Part shown: positions 31,198 to 41,400 of the stretch, piece by piece
Position numbering within the stretch: position 1 is the first letter of the stretch
Layout of the letters: every line of letters begins with the position of its first letter
Assembly: GCA_948739805.1 (NCBI GenBank)
Contig: CAPYID010000006.1
Coordinates: 13,875-77,874 of the forward strand
DNA from: an uncultured Clostridia bacterium
GTDB taxonomy: Bacteria > Bacillota > Clostridia > TANB77 > CAG-508
DNA length: 64,000 bases
Reading direction: 5' to 3'
Position numbers and translations under genes: made by a program
Notes under the pieces: model-generated
Database searches by the model: none
What the model was told of the DNA's origin: nothing
The model's input: the letters and a program-made list of their open reading frames with translations, nothing else

Positions 31198-33563
31198 CAT
31201 TTTCTTAATTCGGCAGAAAATGCTTTATCTAGTCCTGCTACAATTTTTTCAATAATTGGATTTATTTCTTCGTCTGTTAGGGTTCTGTCGTTCGCTCCAA
31301 ATGTTAATGAATATGCTATACTTCTTTTTCCTTGTGGTAAGTTTTCTCCTTCATATACATCAAATACTTCACTTTTTATTAATAGTTTTCCTCCATTTGA
31401 TTTTATAGTTTTTGCTATTTCTTCTGATGTTATATTTTTGGCTACTAAAATTGCTATGTCTTTTTTTATTTCTGGATATATAGATATTTCTTTGAATTTC
31501 ATTTTTCCTGTTTTCTTTGCTAATAGCTTTTCTAAGTTGATTTCTAATACATATACTTGTTCTTTAGCTATTGATGGATGTATTCTTCCGATAATTCCTA
31601 CTGTTTCCCCATTTACATTTATTTCTGCTACTTGACCTGGATGGAATTCTGTTATTTCTGTTTTGGGTATTACAAAACTGTATCTGTTTTCATATCCTAA
31701 ATAGTCTAATACTTCTTCTGCTACACCTTTTATTACATAAAAGTCTACATTCTTTTTGTTTTCTATTCCTAAGTAATATTCTCCTGTCATTAGTGCTGAA
31801 AGTTTTAAGTCTTCTCCATATTTGTCTTCTTTTTTCCAGAAACCTTTTCCTATCTCAAATATGTTTACATCTTTTACATAGTGTGATTTGTTGTATTCAT
31901 ATATTTTATATAATGATGGTATTAGGCTGTATCTTAGTGTACTTCTTTCTTCTGTCATCGGATCTAATAGTTTTAGTTCTTCGAATTTGTCGTTTGTGAA
32001 TTTATGTGAGTCTTTATTATTTATTAATATATATGGTAATGTGTCATTTAATCCTAATGCTATCATTTTATTCCTTATTTCTCTTTCTGTTTTATCTACT
32101 GTTCCCATTTTCATTGGTGTTATTGGTAATGTTCCTTGTATATTGTCTACTCCATATATACGACTTACTTCTTCTATTAAATCTTCTTTTATTGATATAT
32201 CTAGTCTTCTTTTTGGAACTGTAACTGTTATTTTTTCTCCATTTTTAACTGCTGTAAACCCTAATTTTTCATAGACTTTTATTATTTCTTCGTCTGATAT
32301 TTTTGCTCCTAAAACGTCATTTATATTTTTAGATGTAATGTCAATATCTTTATCTTGTTTATCTGATTTATCATATATTACTGTTCCTGTTTGAATTTCT
32401 GCTCCTGCATATTGTTCTAATAGTTTTACTGCTCTTTCCATTGCCATATATGTTCTATTTGGATCTATTCCCTTTTCAAAACGATTACTTGCTTCACTTC
32501 TTACTATCTTTTTTGAGGTTTTTCTTACTTTTACTCCATCAAATATTGCTGCTTCTATTATTACATTTGTTGTTCCTTCTGTAATTTCTGTTTCAAATCC
32601 TCCCATAACCCCTGCAAGTCCTATTGATTTCTTTCCATCTGCTATTACTATATCGTTTTCATCTAGTGTTCTTTCTTGACCATCTAATGTTTTTAGCTTT
32701 TCTCCACTATATCCCATTCTAACTTGTAATGTATCTCCTAGTTTATCTGCATCATAGAAATGTAGTGGTTGACCAAGTTCTACCATTACATAGTTACTAA
32801 TATCTACTACATTATTTATTGGTCTTATTCCTACAGCTATTAGTCTATTTTTTATAAATTCTGGACTTTCTCCTATTTTTACATTTAGTGCTTTTCTTGC
32901 TAAAAATAGTTTGCAATCTTCTGTTTCTACTTTTACATTAAAACTTTTATTTATGTCCTCTCCATTCTCATTATGAGATATATCTATAGTTTTTACTTTT
33001 TTATCATATATCGCTCCTATTTCATATGCCATTCCTAATATGCTTAATAAGTCTCCTCTATTTGCTGTAAGTTCAAAGTCTATGACCTCATCATCTAATC
33101 CCATATATTTTACTGGGTCTGTTCCAACTACTGCATCTTCTCCTAAAATATGTATTCCGTTTTTGTCTTCTTCTGATAAGAATTTTTTGTCTATTCCTAT
33201 TTCATATAATGCACATATCATTCCATTTGATTCTTGACCTCTTATCATTCCTTTTTTTATTGTTCCATCTGGAAGTTCTGCACCATCTAATGCAACTATA
33301 ACTTTTATTCCTTCTTTGACATTTGGTGCTCCACATACTATATTTATTATTTCATTTCCTATATCTACTTTACAGCAGTGTAAATGATCTGAGTCTGGAT
33401 GTGGTATACATTCTAATACTTTACCTATTATAAGTTTTGTTGATGGCACAAGTTTTTCTGCACTGTCATATTCATTTCCTACTCTTGTCATATCTTCTGC
33501 TAATGTTTTTAAGTCTACATCTATGTCTATATAGTCCTTTACAAAATTTGTACTTAATTTCAT
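31191..33563 (-). CDS. pheT: Phenylalanyl-tRNA synthetase beta subunit
   Basis: PheT is the large subunit of the alpha2-beta2 enzyme that charges tRNA-Phe, and it carries the editing site. The 790-aa length is standard. An EMAP/OB-type tRNA-binding domain is at about 40-150 (HPDSDHLHCCKVDIGNE). B3/B4 editing follows (VVDISNYVMVELGQPLHFYD near 260), then B5, the synthetase-like core, and a C-terminal FDX-ACB domain (YPEIKKDIAIL to the end). The last residues KCQ and the stop come from a tandem repeat that has inserted at the 3' end. It follows pheS after 190 bases that include a palindromic element. AGGAAATG supports the ATG. Confidence 0.97.
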   Translation of the reverse strand: MKLSTNFVKDYIDIDVDLKTLAEDMTRVGNEYDSAEKLVPSTKLIIGKVLECIPHPDSDHLHCCKVDIGNEIINIVCGAPNVKEGIKVIVALDGAELPDGTIKKGMIRGQESNGMICALYEIGIDKKFLSEEDKNGIHILGEDAVVGTDPVKYMGLDDEVIDFELTANRGDLLSILGMAYEIGAIYDKKVKTIDISHNENGEDINKSFNVKVETEDCKLFLARKALNVKIGESPEFIKNRLIAVGIRPINNVVDISNYVMVELGQPLHFYDADKLGDTLQVRMGYSGEKLKTLDGQERTLDENDIVIADGKKSIGLAGVMGGFETEITEGTTNVIIEAAIFDGVKVRKTSKKIVRSEASNRFEKGIDPNRTYMAMERAVKLLEQYAGAEIQTGTVIYDKSDKQDKDIDITSKNINDVLGAKISDEEIIKVYEKLGFTAVKNGEKITVTVPKRRLDISIKEDLIEEVSRIYGVDNIQGTLPITPMKMGTVDKTEREIRNKMIALGLNDTLPYILINNKDSHKFTNDKFEELKLLDPMTEERSTLRYSLIPSLYKIYEYNKSHYVKDVNIFEIGKGFWKKEDKYGEDLKLSALMTGEYYLGIENKKNVDFYVIKGVAEEVLDYLGYENRYSFVIPKTEITEFHPGQVAEINVNGETVGIIGRIHPSIAKEQVYVLEINLEKLLAKKTGKMKFKEISIYPEIKKDIAILVAKNITSEEIAKTIKSNGGKLLIKSEVFDVYEGENLPQGKRSIAYSLTFGANDRTLTDEEINPIIEKIVAGLDKAFSAELRKCQ

Positions 33564-33645
33564 TTTCTCATTTCCTTTCTGTTTGATTTATTTAGGAAAT
33601 AATTAATCAATTAGAAAAATTATTAATTATTTATTTTTATATATT

Positions 33646-33768
33646 GTTCGAAAAATAATTAGTATATTGCTAGGCATTTTAACTGAGAAATACTGGAGGC
33701 GTGCTATTGCACGTTGAGGATTTTCTCATGTTAAAATAACGACGCAAGATGCTGATTATTTTTCGAAC
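33646..33768. mobile_element. 123-bp fully palindromic element between pheS and pheT
   Basis: The two 60-base halves are imperfect inverted copies. The outer arms begin GTTCGAAAAATAAT on both strands, inner blocks TTTTAAC...TGAGAAA pair with TTTCTCA...GTTAAAA, and GCGTGC/GCACG closes the loop. It has no coding capacity. Its right arm covers the last three codons and the stop of pheS. The transcript of the operon must run through it as a long hairpin. Confidence 0.8.
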
Positions 33769-34802
33769 CTATCAAATTGCTTCAAAAATCTAACATCATT
33801 AGTATACAAATACCTCATATCTGTAATTCCATATTTAAACATTGCTAAACGATCAATTCCAGTTCCAAACGCGAATCCACCATATTTTTCTGGATCATAT
33901 CCATTCATTTTTAATACATTTGGATGAACTATTCCTGCCCCTAAAAGTTCTATCCAACCTGTTTGTTTACATAGGTTACATCCCTTTCCTCCACATTTAA
34001 AACATGAAACATCTACCTCATAAGATGGTTCTGTAAATGGGAAATAACTTGGTCTAAATCTTAATTCAGTTTTCTCTCCTAACATTTTCCTCACGAATAT
34101 TTCAAGTGTTCCTTTTAAGTCTGATAATGAAACATTTTTGTCCTTTTCATCTATTACTAATCCTTCTACTTGGTTAAATTGATGTGAGTGTGTTGCATCA
34201 TCTTCTCTTCGATATGTTTTTCCTGTACATATCATTCTTATTGGCTTGTTTCCTCCATAGTCTAACATTGTTCTTGCTTGAACTGCTGAGGTTTGTGTTC
34301 TTAGTAGATATTCGTTTGTTATATAGAAACTGTCTTGCATATCTCTCGCTGGATGACCTTTTGGTAGGTTTAATCTTTCAAAACAAAATTCGTCTGTTTC
34401 TAATTCTGGTCCTGAGATTACATCATACCCCATTGATACAAATAAGTCTTGTATTTCTTCTATTACTCTATTTATAGGATGTTTGCTTCCTCTTGTGATT
34501 TTTGTTGCTGGAAGTGTTACATCTATTTTTTCTTTTTCAAGTTTTTTGTTTAGTTCTTTTTGTTTTAGTTCTTTCTCTTTTGTTTCAATTGCTTCTACTA
34601 TTGAATCTCTAATTTCATTTACTATACTTCCTAGTTTTGGTCTTTCTTCTGGTGATAGTTTTCCCATTCCTTTAAGAATTTCTGTTAGTTCGCCTTTTTT
34701 ACCTAAGTATTTGACTTTTAAGTCATTTAGTCCTTGAGTCATGTCTATTTTTTCGATTTGCTCTTTGGCTTCTTTATAGATTTGTTCTAATTTCTCTTTC
34801 AT
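33756..34802 (-). CDS. pheS: Phenylalanyl-tRNA synthetase alpha subunit
   Basis: PheS is the catalytic small subunit for tRNA-Phe charging. The 348-aa protein has an N-terminal coiled coil (residues 1-85) that grips tRNA. The class II core contains [24 protein letters not shown] and [18 protein letters not shown] near residue 310. A Cys-rich insert ([17 protein letters not shown]) before the last motif is seen in many bacterial PheS proteins and may bind zinc. The C-terminus [10 protein letters not shown] is closed by a stop inside the palindromic element. It starts 15 bases after hisS, so both are in one operon. AAAGGAAATG precedes the ATG. Confidence 0.97.
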   Translation of the reverse strand: MKEKLEQIYKEAKEQIEKIDMTQGLNDLKVKYLGKKGELTEILKGMGKLSPEERPKLGSIVNEIRDSIVEAIETKEKELKQKELNKKLEKEKIDVTLPATKITRGSKHPINRVIEEIQDLFVSMGYDVISGPELETDEFCFERLNLPKGHPARDMQDSFYITNEYLLRTQTSAVQARTMLDYGGNKPIRMICTGKTYRREDDATHSHQFNQVEGLVIDEKDKNVSLSDLKGTLEIFVRKMLGEKTELRFRPSYFPFTEPSYEVDVSCFKCGGKGCNLCKQTGWIELLGAGIVHPNVLKMNGYDPEKYGGFAFGTGIDRLAMFKYGITDMRYLYTNDVRFLKQFDRFEK

Positions 34803-34816
34803 ATTTCATTTCCTTT

Positions 34817-36127
34817 CTATAAATACAATCTTTTTATGACATCTTCGATTGGTAATGTTTCTTGTTCTCCTGTTGCCATGTTTTTTAATGTAACTTTATC
34901 ATTTGCTATTTCATCATCTCCGATTACTACTGCAAATGGTATGTTTAGTTTATCTGCATATTTAAATTTTGCCTTTATCTTCTTATCTTCTAGGTATATC
35001 TCTGTATTTATTTTTGCTTCTCTTAGTTTTGAAGCGACCTCCATACATTTTTCTAAATTGTCTGTCATTGGAAGTACTAAGACTTTTGATATTGATGTTT
35101 TTTCTGATTTTATTAGTCCCTCTTTTCTTGCTTGATAGAAAAATCTTGTTAATCCTATTGATATTCCTACTCCTGGAAGTTTTTTGTCTGTGTAATATTC
35201 TGCTAAGTTTTCATATCTTCCTCCTGAACATACACTTCCTAGTTTTTTATAATCATCTAAAAATGTTTCATAAACTGTTCCTGTATAATAGTCTAATCCT
35301 CTTGCTATTGTTAAATCTATTTCAAAGTTCTTCTCTGGAACTCCACATACTTTTATTAAGTTTGTTACTTGTTCAAGTTCATTTAATCCTGTGTTAAATA
35401 TTTCTGATTTTATTCCAAGTTGTTTTAATGTTTCTATTTTTTCTTTGTTTGTTCCTGATATTTTTATAAAGTTCATTATTGTTTCTATTTCTTTTTTTGC
35501 TATTCCTAATTCCATAAGTTCTTCTTGAACTTTTTCTGCCCCAATTTTCTCTATTTTATCTATTATTCTTAATATGTCTGTTGATTTATCTGTGCTTCCT
35601 ATTTCATCGAATATTCCATTTAGTATTTTTCTATTGTTTATATGTATTGTGAATTTTTCAAATCCTAATTCTTTAAATGTTGTATATATTATACTTGGGA
35701 TTTCAGCATCATGTATAATGCTAAGTTCTCGATCTCCGATTATATCAACATCACATTGATAAAATTCACGATATCTTCCTGCTTGTGCCTTTTCTCCTCT
35801 ATATACTTTTCCTATTTGATATCTCTTAAAAGGGAAACTAAGTTCTCCATAATATTCAGATACATATTTTGCAAGAGGAACTGTTAAGTCAAATCTTAAA
35901 GCCAAGTCATTTTCTCCTTTGTTAAATCGATATATTTGCTTTTCTGTTTCTCCTCCTGCTTTTGCAAGTAATACTTCTGCATCCTCGATTATAGGAGTAT
36001 CTAATGGCAAAAATCCAAATCTCTCATATGATTTTTGTATTCTCTCCTTTATATCATTAAACACAATTTGCTCATTAGTCAATAACTCCATAAACCCTGG
36101 CAATGTTCTTGGTTGTACTTTTTCCAT
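34817..36127 (-). CDS. hisS: Histidyl-tRNA synthetase
   Basis: HisS charges tRNA-His. The 436-aa length is standard. Class II motif 2 is YRGEKAQAGRYREFYQ near residue 112. The histidine-binding LDYYTGTVYE is near 272, motif 3 GVGISIGLTRFF is near 316, and the C-terminal anticodon-binding domain occupies about 340-436. It is the first gene of the hisS-pheS-pheT unit, with a consensus promoter at 36225-36253 and a leader hairpin at 36156-36186. hisS is more often paired with aspS in Firmicutes; here it is with pheST. AAAAAGGGGG precedes the ATG. Confidence 0.97.
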   Translation of the reverse strand: MEKVQPRTLPGFMELLTNEQIVFNDIKERIQKSYERFGFLPLDTPIIEDAEVLLAKAGGETEKQIYRFNKGENDLALRFDLTVPLAKYVSEYYGELSFPFKRYQIGKVYRGEKAQAGRYREFYQCDVDIIGDRELSIIHDAEIPSIIYTTFKELGFEKFTIHINNRKILNGIFDEIGSTDKSTDILRIIDKIEKIGAEKVQEELMELGIAKKEIETIMNFIKISGTNKEKIETLKQLGIKSEIFNTGLNELEQVTNLIKVCGVPEKNFEIDLTIARGLDYYTGTVYETFLDDYKKLGSVCSGGRYENLAEYYTDKKLPGVGISIGLTRFFYQARKEGLIKSEKTSISKVLVLPMTDNLEKCMEVASKLREAKINTEIYLEDKKIKAKFKYADKLNIPFAVVIGDDEIANDKVTLKNMATGEQETLPIEDVIKRLYL

Positions 36128-36155
36128 GTATATTCCCCCTTTTTATTTTACTAGC

Positions 36156-36186
36156 AAATATATGGATTGTACCTTTCCATATATTT
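36156..36186 (-). promoter_or_regulatory. Leader hairpin of hisS
   Basis: A perfect 11-bp stem (AAATATATGGA/TCCATATATTT) with a nine-base loop lies between the promoter and hisS. It is too small for a T-box and has no T-run, so its role is unknown. Confidence 0.6.
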
Positions 36187-36224
36187 CTTGTAATGCCATT
36201 TGTTCTTCAAAAATAATATTTAAT

Positions 36225-36253
36225 ATAATAGCACATTTCTCTAATATATGCAA
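36225..36253 (-). promoter_or_regulatory. Promoter of hisS-pheS-pheT
   Basis: TTGCAT, 17 bases, TATTAT on the minus strand, with a leader of about 90 bases. Confidence 0.7.
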
Positions 36254-36359
36254 TATCTCTGTTTGTTTTCTCAGGGGAAAAAATGAATTTTTTTGTCCTG
36301 TTGTTTTCTTCTGGTGTTGGTTATGGGATAAGGGGTGGTACTATAATGCTAATATCAAA

Positions 36360-36390
36360 CAAAGGGTCTAGCATATCGCTAGACCCTTTG
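36360..36390. terminator. Strong hairpin after the 164-aa membrane protein
   Basis: A 13-bp perfect stem (CAAAGGGTCTAGC/GCTAGACCCTTTG) with a five-base loop has short T-runs on both sides. It ends the minus-strand gene 36413-36907. Confidence 0.85.
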
Positions 36391-36412
36391 TTTTGGTCTT
36401 CAGAGTTTATAT

Positions 36413-36907
36413 TCATTCTCTCATTCTTATCAAATCTTGTCTTGCTTCTTCTAATTGTGATATATTTGTTTCTCTCAACGTACACATCAAGGCTTCTTCA
36501 TCATCTTTTGATAATGGAGTTTTTAAGCCACCTATAATATCGCAATACAGTTTTTCTCGCATCCGTTTCTCTTCCAATATCTCTTTTTTCACTTTTTCGT
36601 TCCATTCATTTCTCTTATGTATGTTTCCTATTTTATCATTAACAGCTTTTATGTTTCTTAGTAAAAGTTCCATACTGAGCCATAACATGTAGAGCAATAT
36701 GAATACTCCTAGAAGTAGCCCTAATGCTATTAGATCAATTACTTTATTTGGCATTTCTCTCCTTTGTAGCTCTTGAGCCAAAAATAATGTTTTGGCTGCC
36801 AATGGCACTAATACTACTAGTCCGCCTAATGCTGTTCCTGTTATCAAAGTGTACAGAATATGCATGATGTGGTGCTTAAGAAACCGTTCCATTTTTTTGT
36901 CCTCCAT
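36413..36907 (-). CDS. Two-helix membrane protein of unknown function
   Basis: The 164-aa product has two membrane helices (about 20-45 and 60-85), separated by a short loop (LAQELQRREMPNKV). A long charged, probably coiled-coil C-terminus follows (VNDKIGNIHKRNEWNEKVKKEI) and would sit in the cytoplasm. Several starts compete: ATG 36907 (GGAGG five bases before) and ATG 36892 (a second GGAGG eight bases before) are both plausible. It has its own terminator. I do not recognise the family. G+C and codon use are slightly richer than the neighbours. Confidence 0.65.
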   Translation of the reverse strand: MEDKKMERFLKHHIMHILYTLITGTALGGLVVLVPLAAKTLFLAQELQRREMPNKVIDLIALGLLLGVFILLYMLWLSMELLLRNIKAVNDKIGNIHKRNEWNEKVKKEILEEKRMREKLYCDIIGGLKTPLSKDDEEALMCTLRETNISQLEEARQDLIRMRE

Positions 36908-37032
36908 AGATTCCTCCATTTCCAAGTTTAGTTAAAGAATTATAATTCCTTAGCTAAACTCTTTTTTACTACCGCCTGTTACATACTATATTATACCACC
37001 TTTTTCCTGTTTATGCAATGCTTTATGTCGAC

Positions 37033-37494
37033 TTATTTGCCTGTTGAACCAAATCCACCTTTTCTTTCCCCTTCTGCTGTATCATTATCTGTTGTTAAGA
37101 ATTTTTCAAATATTGCTTGACCTATACAATCACCTTTTTTTATTATTGTATCTTCATTTTTTATGTTGAAAAATGCAAACATTATATGTCCATCATTTTC
37201 AGGATTTTCATAATAATCTGCATCTACTACTCCTATACTGTTTGCTAGTATTAATCCTTTTTTCCCTGGATTAGAGCTTCTATTGCATAGTTTTAGATAT
37301 TCATCTTCTTGCATATATGCTTTTAGTCCTGTTTTTATTAAAAATGGCTTGTCTCCTCTTTTAAATGGTGGTATTACACAGTCTTCTGCTGCTTCTATAT
37401 CATATCCTGCTGAATATTTTGTTTTTCTAACTGGTATGTTTATGTTTTTATCTTCAAATCCTTTTGCTATTTCAAATCCTCTTTTTCTTTCCAT
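37033..37494 (-). CDS. dut: Deoxyuridine 5'-triphosphate nucleotidohydrolase
   Basis: dUTPase hydrolyses dUTP to dUMP, keeping uracil out of DNA and feeding thymidylate synthesis. The 153-aa protein has the trimeric-family motifs: SAGYDIEAAED (motif 1), NRSSNPGKKGL (motif 2), IGVVDADYYENPENDGHIMF (motif 3), a GDCIGQAIF block (motif 4) and the C-terminal P-loop-like RKGGFGSTG (motif 5). The YYENPENDG insert is typical of many Clostridia and phage enzymes. The gene stands alone; a phage-derived origin is possible but nothing else supports it. Confidence 0.95.
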   Translation of the reverse strand: MERKRGFEIAKGFEDKNINIPVRKTKYSAGYDIEAAEDCVIPPFKRGDKPFLIKTGLKAYMQEDEYLKLCNRSSNPGKKGLILANSIGVVDADYYENPENDGHIMFAFFNIKNEDTIIKKGDCIGQAIFEKFLTTDNDTAEGERKGGFGSTGK

Positions 37495-37606
37495 TTTTTC
37501 AATCCTTATATTATATATTTACAATCAGTTTTATAATTTCAATTTACATTAAATAAATGATTGTATAAGAAAATTTAATGTAATTTACTAAAGTTTATTC
37601 TTGGTT

Positions 37607-38014
37607 TTATTGCTGTTTTAAATATTTTTCTACTTTTTGTAAAATTTCTTTGTCTCTTTCATATGTTACTGTGTTTTTTGCTTCATCTAAATTTAACCAT
37701 TTCATTTGTGATATTTCTTCTAATTGTGGTGTTTCATTTCCTTCTGTTTTATATGCTAAGAAATAAACCACTTCTTTTTCTACATCTTCCATTGGTGAAT
37801 ATGTTACAGTTGTCCTAAATTTTGTATCTAGTTTAACGTCTAAACTAGTTTCTTCTTTTATTTCTCTTAGTGCTGTTTGTTCTTCTGTTTCGTTTGCTTC
37901 AACATGCCCTTTTGCAAATGCCCAATGTCCTGCATTATGTTTTAATAGTAGTACTTGTAATTCTTCTGTGTTTTTTCGTAGTATTATTGCTCCACATGAT
38001 TTTTCTTGTTTCAC
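37607..38014 (-). CDS. Nudix hydrolase, Ap4A-type
   Basis: The 135-aa protein begins MKQEKSCGAIILRK, as bis(5'-nucleosyl)-tetraphosphatases do. The Nudix box GHVEANE-x7-REIKEETSL is complete apart from Ser in place of the last Gly. Metal-binding Glu residues are all present. Such enzymes remove toxic dinucleoside polyphosphates such as Ap4A. It lies 110 bases upstream of dut on the same strand. AAGGTGAG precedes the ATG. Family is certain, substrate is inferred from the N-terminal CGAI signature. Confidence 0.9.
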   Translation of the reverse strand: MKQEKSCGAIILRKNTEELQVLLLKHNAGHWAFAKGHVEANETEEQTALREIKEETSLDVKLDTKFRTTVTYSPMEDVEKEVVYFLAYKTEGNETPQLEEISQMKWLNLDEAKNTVTYERDKEILQKVEKYLKQQ

Positions 38015-38210
38015 TTTCTCACCTTCTTATTATTTTTTCTATAGTTTTTTAATGATAACATAGTTCTACTCTTTTTTCAATTAATTTTTACCTTTTTATT
38101 GTTTTTTTTAGTTTTTTATGCTAATATAGAAGTAGGTGAATATCTTTTTTGTTATATGAGATATTTATAAATATTTATTTGGAACATTTATTGTTCGAAT
38201 GGGGGGCTTT

Positions 38211-38363
38211 ATGCTAAACGATAATGAGAAAGAGGATTATAAAATTGTTTCTGGAGATGGTACTTTAGATATATCTCCTGTGTATAGTCATGTAAATATA
38301 AATAAAAAAATTGAAGATTCTGATAATAAGAAAAATATTGTAATTCCTACTGAAAAAAAATAA
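38211..38363 (+). CDS. Small acidic 50-aa protein
   Basis: The ATG at 38211 has GGGGGG at a good distance, and the frame runs 50 codons to a TAA followed closely by a terminator. The peptide is polar (NDNEKEDYKIVSGDGTLDIS, then VNINKKIED) and ends IVIPTEKK. There is no membrane segment. A gene is supported by ribosome site, T-ending codons like native plus-strand genes, and the terminator. Function is unknown. Confidence 0.65.
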   Translation: MLNDNEKEDYKIVSGDGTLDISPVYSHVNINKKIEDSDNKKNIVIPTEKK

Positions 38364-38381
38364 ACATTTTGATAAAAATAC

Positions 38382-38415
38382 AAAGAGATGCAAAGGAAGA
38401 AAGCATCTCTTTTGT
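38382..38415 (+). terminator. Terminator of the 50-aa gene
   Basis: AAAGAGATGC and GCATCTCTTT form a 10-bp stem followed by TGTTAT. Confidence 0.75.
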
Positions 38416-38437
38416 TATATAAAATAAAGAAGCAGTA

Positions 38438-38470
38438 AAAGTTGGCGCCCTAAAATAGGACACCAGCTTT
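38438..38470 (-). terminator. Terminator of the surface protein operon
   Basis: A 15-bp stem with one mismatch and two G-U pairs, better paired on the minus strand, ends 10 bases beyond the stop at 38480. Confidence 0.65.
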
Positions 38471-38479
38471 TTAGTTATG

Positions 38480-41400
38480 TTATTTTCTATTTAGTACAAA
38501 TTTCTTTATTAAGAATATTCCTGCACCGATTATTACTGTTACTACTAGTGTTAGTACAATTCCTAGATATGCATTTCCTATACCTGTTGGATCTGATACT
38601 ATTACTCTTTCTGTTTTGTGTATTAGTCCTGTTGCTGCCATGTCTTGAATTCTACTTACTTTATTGTTTATATCTATAATCTTTGCTCTATTCATATATG
38701 ATTTTTTATCATCTGAATTGTCGTTTACTGAAATAACTTTTGATAACACAATGTCTTCTGATACTGATTCTCCTGGTTTTAAGTCTGTTGTTACTAATGG
38801 GTTCTTACTGCTTGATATAACTATTGTGTTGCAATCATATACTTCTGATGGATCCATTTCTCTTTGAAGAAGTGCTTGATCTTCTTCTTTTGCGTCTACT
38901 ACTTTTGGGGCATAAACTTTGTCATCATCATATTGTTTATAATACATTTTCTCAAAGTCTTCTTTGCTCTTTGTTACTAAATCCCAATTTTCGTTTATTA
39001 CTGCTCCTGTGTAGCTTTGTTTTGCGAATGTTAGGTTAGTTGATACAAAGTCTGCTACTGTTTCTGCTCTTGTTGTTGTTTCTATTGTTGCACGATTATT
39101 TTTGCTTATAGTATAGTCTTTAGTTTCTGTCAGTCCTGAAACTACTTTATCTGTCCAATACCATGGTGTTCCAGCGTCTGTGTATGTATTTATGTGTGTA
39201 AATGCATCATCTGCTATATTATGTTTTCTCATTTTTCCTTCATAGTAAACAATCTTTGTTGGATCTTCTTCATAGAAACCTAATGCTATAGCATTTTTTT
39301 GTAGTTCTTCTACATTATCAGGTGATACCTGTTTATCTGTGTAATATGTTATTGTATCTTTTTCGCCTGTATTTGTAACTGTTATTTTATATGTTATTTC
39401 TAGTGTTGCTCCATTTACTAATTCACTACTCATAGAAATATTGATGTCGTTTCCTTGTGCTGCTTGTACTACTGCTGGAACTGCTTGATTTCTAATTTCT
39501 TCTGTACTAGCATCAAATTGTACTGTTCCATTTTGTAATACTAATTTTAAACGTGTAACTTCTTTATTTATTGTTAGTTCTGATTTTGCTCTTGGTGTTA
39601 ATGCAAAGTCAATATTTTTTATTGTGTATGCTGGATTTTGTGAAACACTTTCCGTTTTTGCATATTCTACTTCTATATCTAGTAATGATGTATAAGCATA
39701 TACCATATATTCTGTAGGATGTTTTAATGCATGTAATACATCACTATATTTGTAAGAACCCTTAGGTGGAGTAGACTGACTTTCAGATGGAGTATTTAAA
39801 AGCTTGTTTACTTCTATTCTTCTTGTTACTTCATCATATGCATCTGAGTATCTTACATTTTCATTTTCTTGCCCTGAATACCAATATTGATTATCATTAG
39901 TTTTTGGATTTGCTCTACCTGATTGATAGAATTGTCCATTATATGCACAGTAATAATCAACACCATTTAATGGGAATGTAGTATAACTACTATGTTGCTC
40001 TGATTCTTTTGGATTACTCTCATTATATTTTGCAGTGTCTCCATATATAAATCTTACTACATATTGACCTGGTATGTATTCTTCAAATGCATATTCACCA
40101 TCGTTATTTGTTTTTGTTCTTGCTCTTACATATTCTACGACGTTAACTTTTCCATCTGTGGCTTTTCTTGCTTTTAACTCAACTAGTTCTGCTGTAATGC
40201 CTTTGGCTCCATATTTACCTTCATATTTTGGGTATGCCCTTTCTGGATTGTCCTTATTTTCTAGCCAGTAATTAGCTGACTGTCCTACTGTTTCCCAAGC
40301 ATTTCCTTGTATTATTCTTTTATCACTCGGATCAACTAATACAAATGCAGATGCTCTGTCCCAATCTTCTTCTAATTTCGATGGTTCACTTGCACATTCA
40401 AAGTCATAAACTTGATTACTGTCTAAGTTACCAGGCATTGAAATTGAATCGAATACTCCTGCTGCTCTATATTCTCCACTTTGTATTGGTGAATGATAAC
40501 TATATGGATATTTACCTTGTGTAGTTCCTGCATCATCACTCTTTCTATAATATGTTGAATAAGCATTTATTTCAGATCTTGTATATATAGTTACTTTTTT
40601 GTTTTTATCTTTTTTGTCTAGGTTATCTTGTAATATTAAATAAGCATGGTTTTTATCCTCTGGTCTACTTTCGTTTTTATAAGTACAATTAAATTTAGCA
40701 TGTGTCGTTGAGTTTTCACCTAATCTATAAGTTATATATATAGATAGCATTTCATTATTTTGTAGTATAAATTCATCGTTAAGTGTTATATATAAGTCAT
40801 TTGCTTTTCTTGCCCCATCTATTTGATTTGTATTTTCTACTAGTCCAGCAATTATATTTCCTCTTCCTGTTTCTGAACCAGGAACATATTGACTGTTTTC
40901 ATAAACTTGTAAGCCAAAACTTGCATTTTTATTTGGGTCTTTTTCTGATAATGGTTTTTCTATAGCTTCTTCGCCATTTGGTATAACATGACTTCCTTGT
41001 ACCCCTGGTATTTTCATATTTCCTGTGGTTAAATATTCATTACTGTATGAATAATAATTTGAATCTATATAAGACACTATTTCATTTACACTTGTTGGCA
41101 TAGCCGAATTGTTCTTTACATTAATTCTATATGTTATATACATTTCAATTGGTGCATAATTTTCTGGATATTCAGCTATTCCATCTCCATTAATATCCCC
41201 TGCTTGTTTATCTCCTATTTTCGGGTTATTTCCTCCAAGTTTATAATTTGCATAATTATAGTCAGCAGTGGCAACTTGTTGTTCAATGCTTGAGGTCGCT
41301 CGTGTGCCAATATCACTAGCTGCAAGTTTTACTCCTTTTTTACTGAATGTATTAAATTTGTAGGTCTCATCTTGTCCATTTATTGATACTACTGCTTGAT

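Noticed and set aside
36127..36253. T-box riboswitch controlling hisS-pheST on the minus strand
   Set aside because: The leader is only about 90 bases, has a single 11-bp hairpin and no T-box core or terminator on the coding strand.
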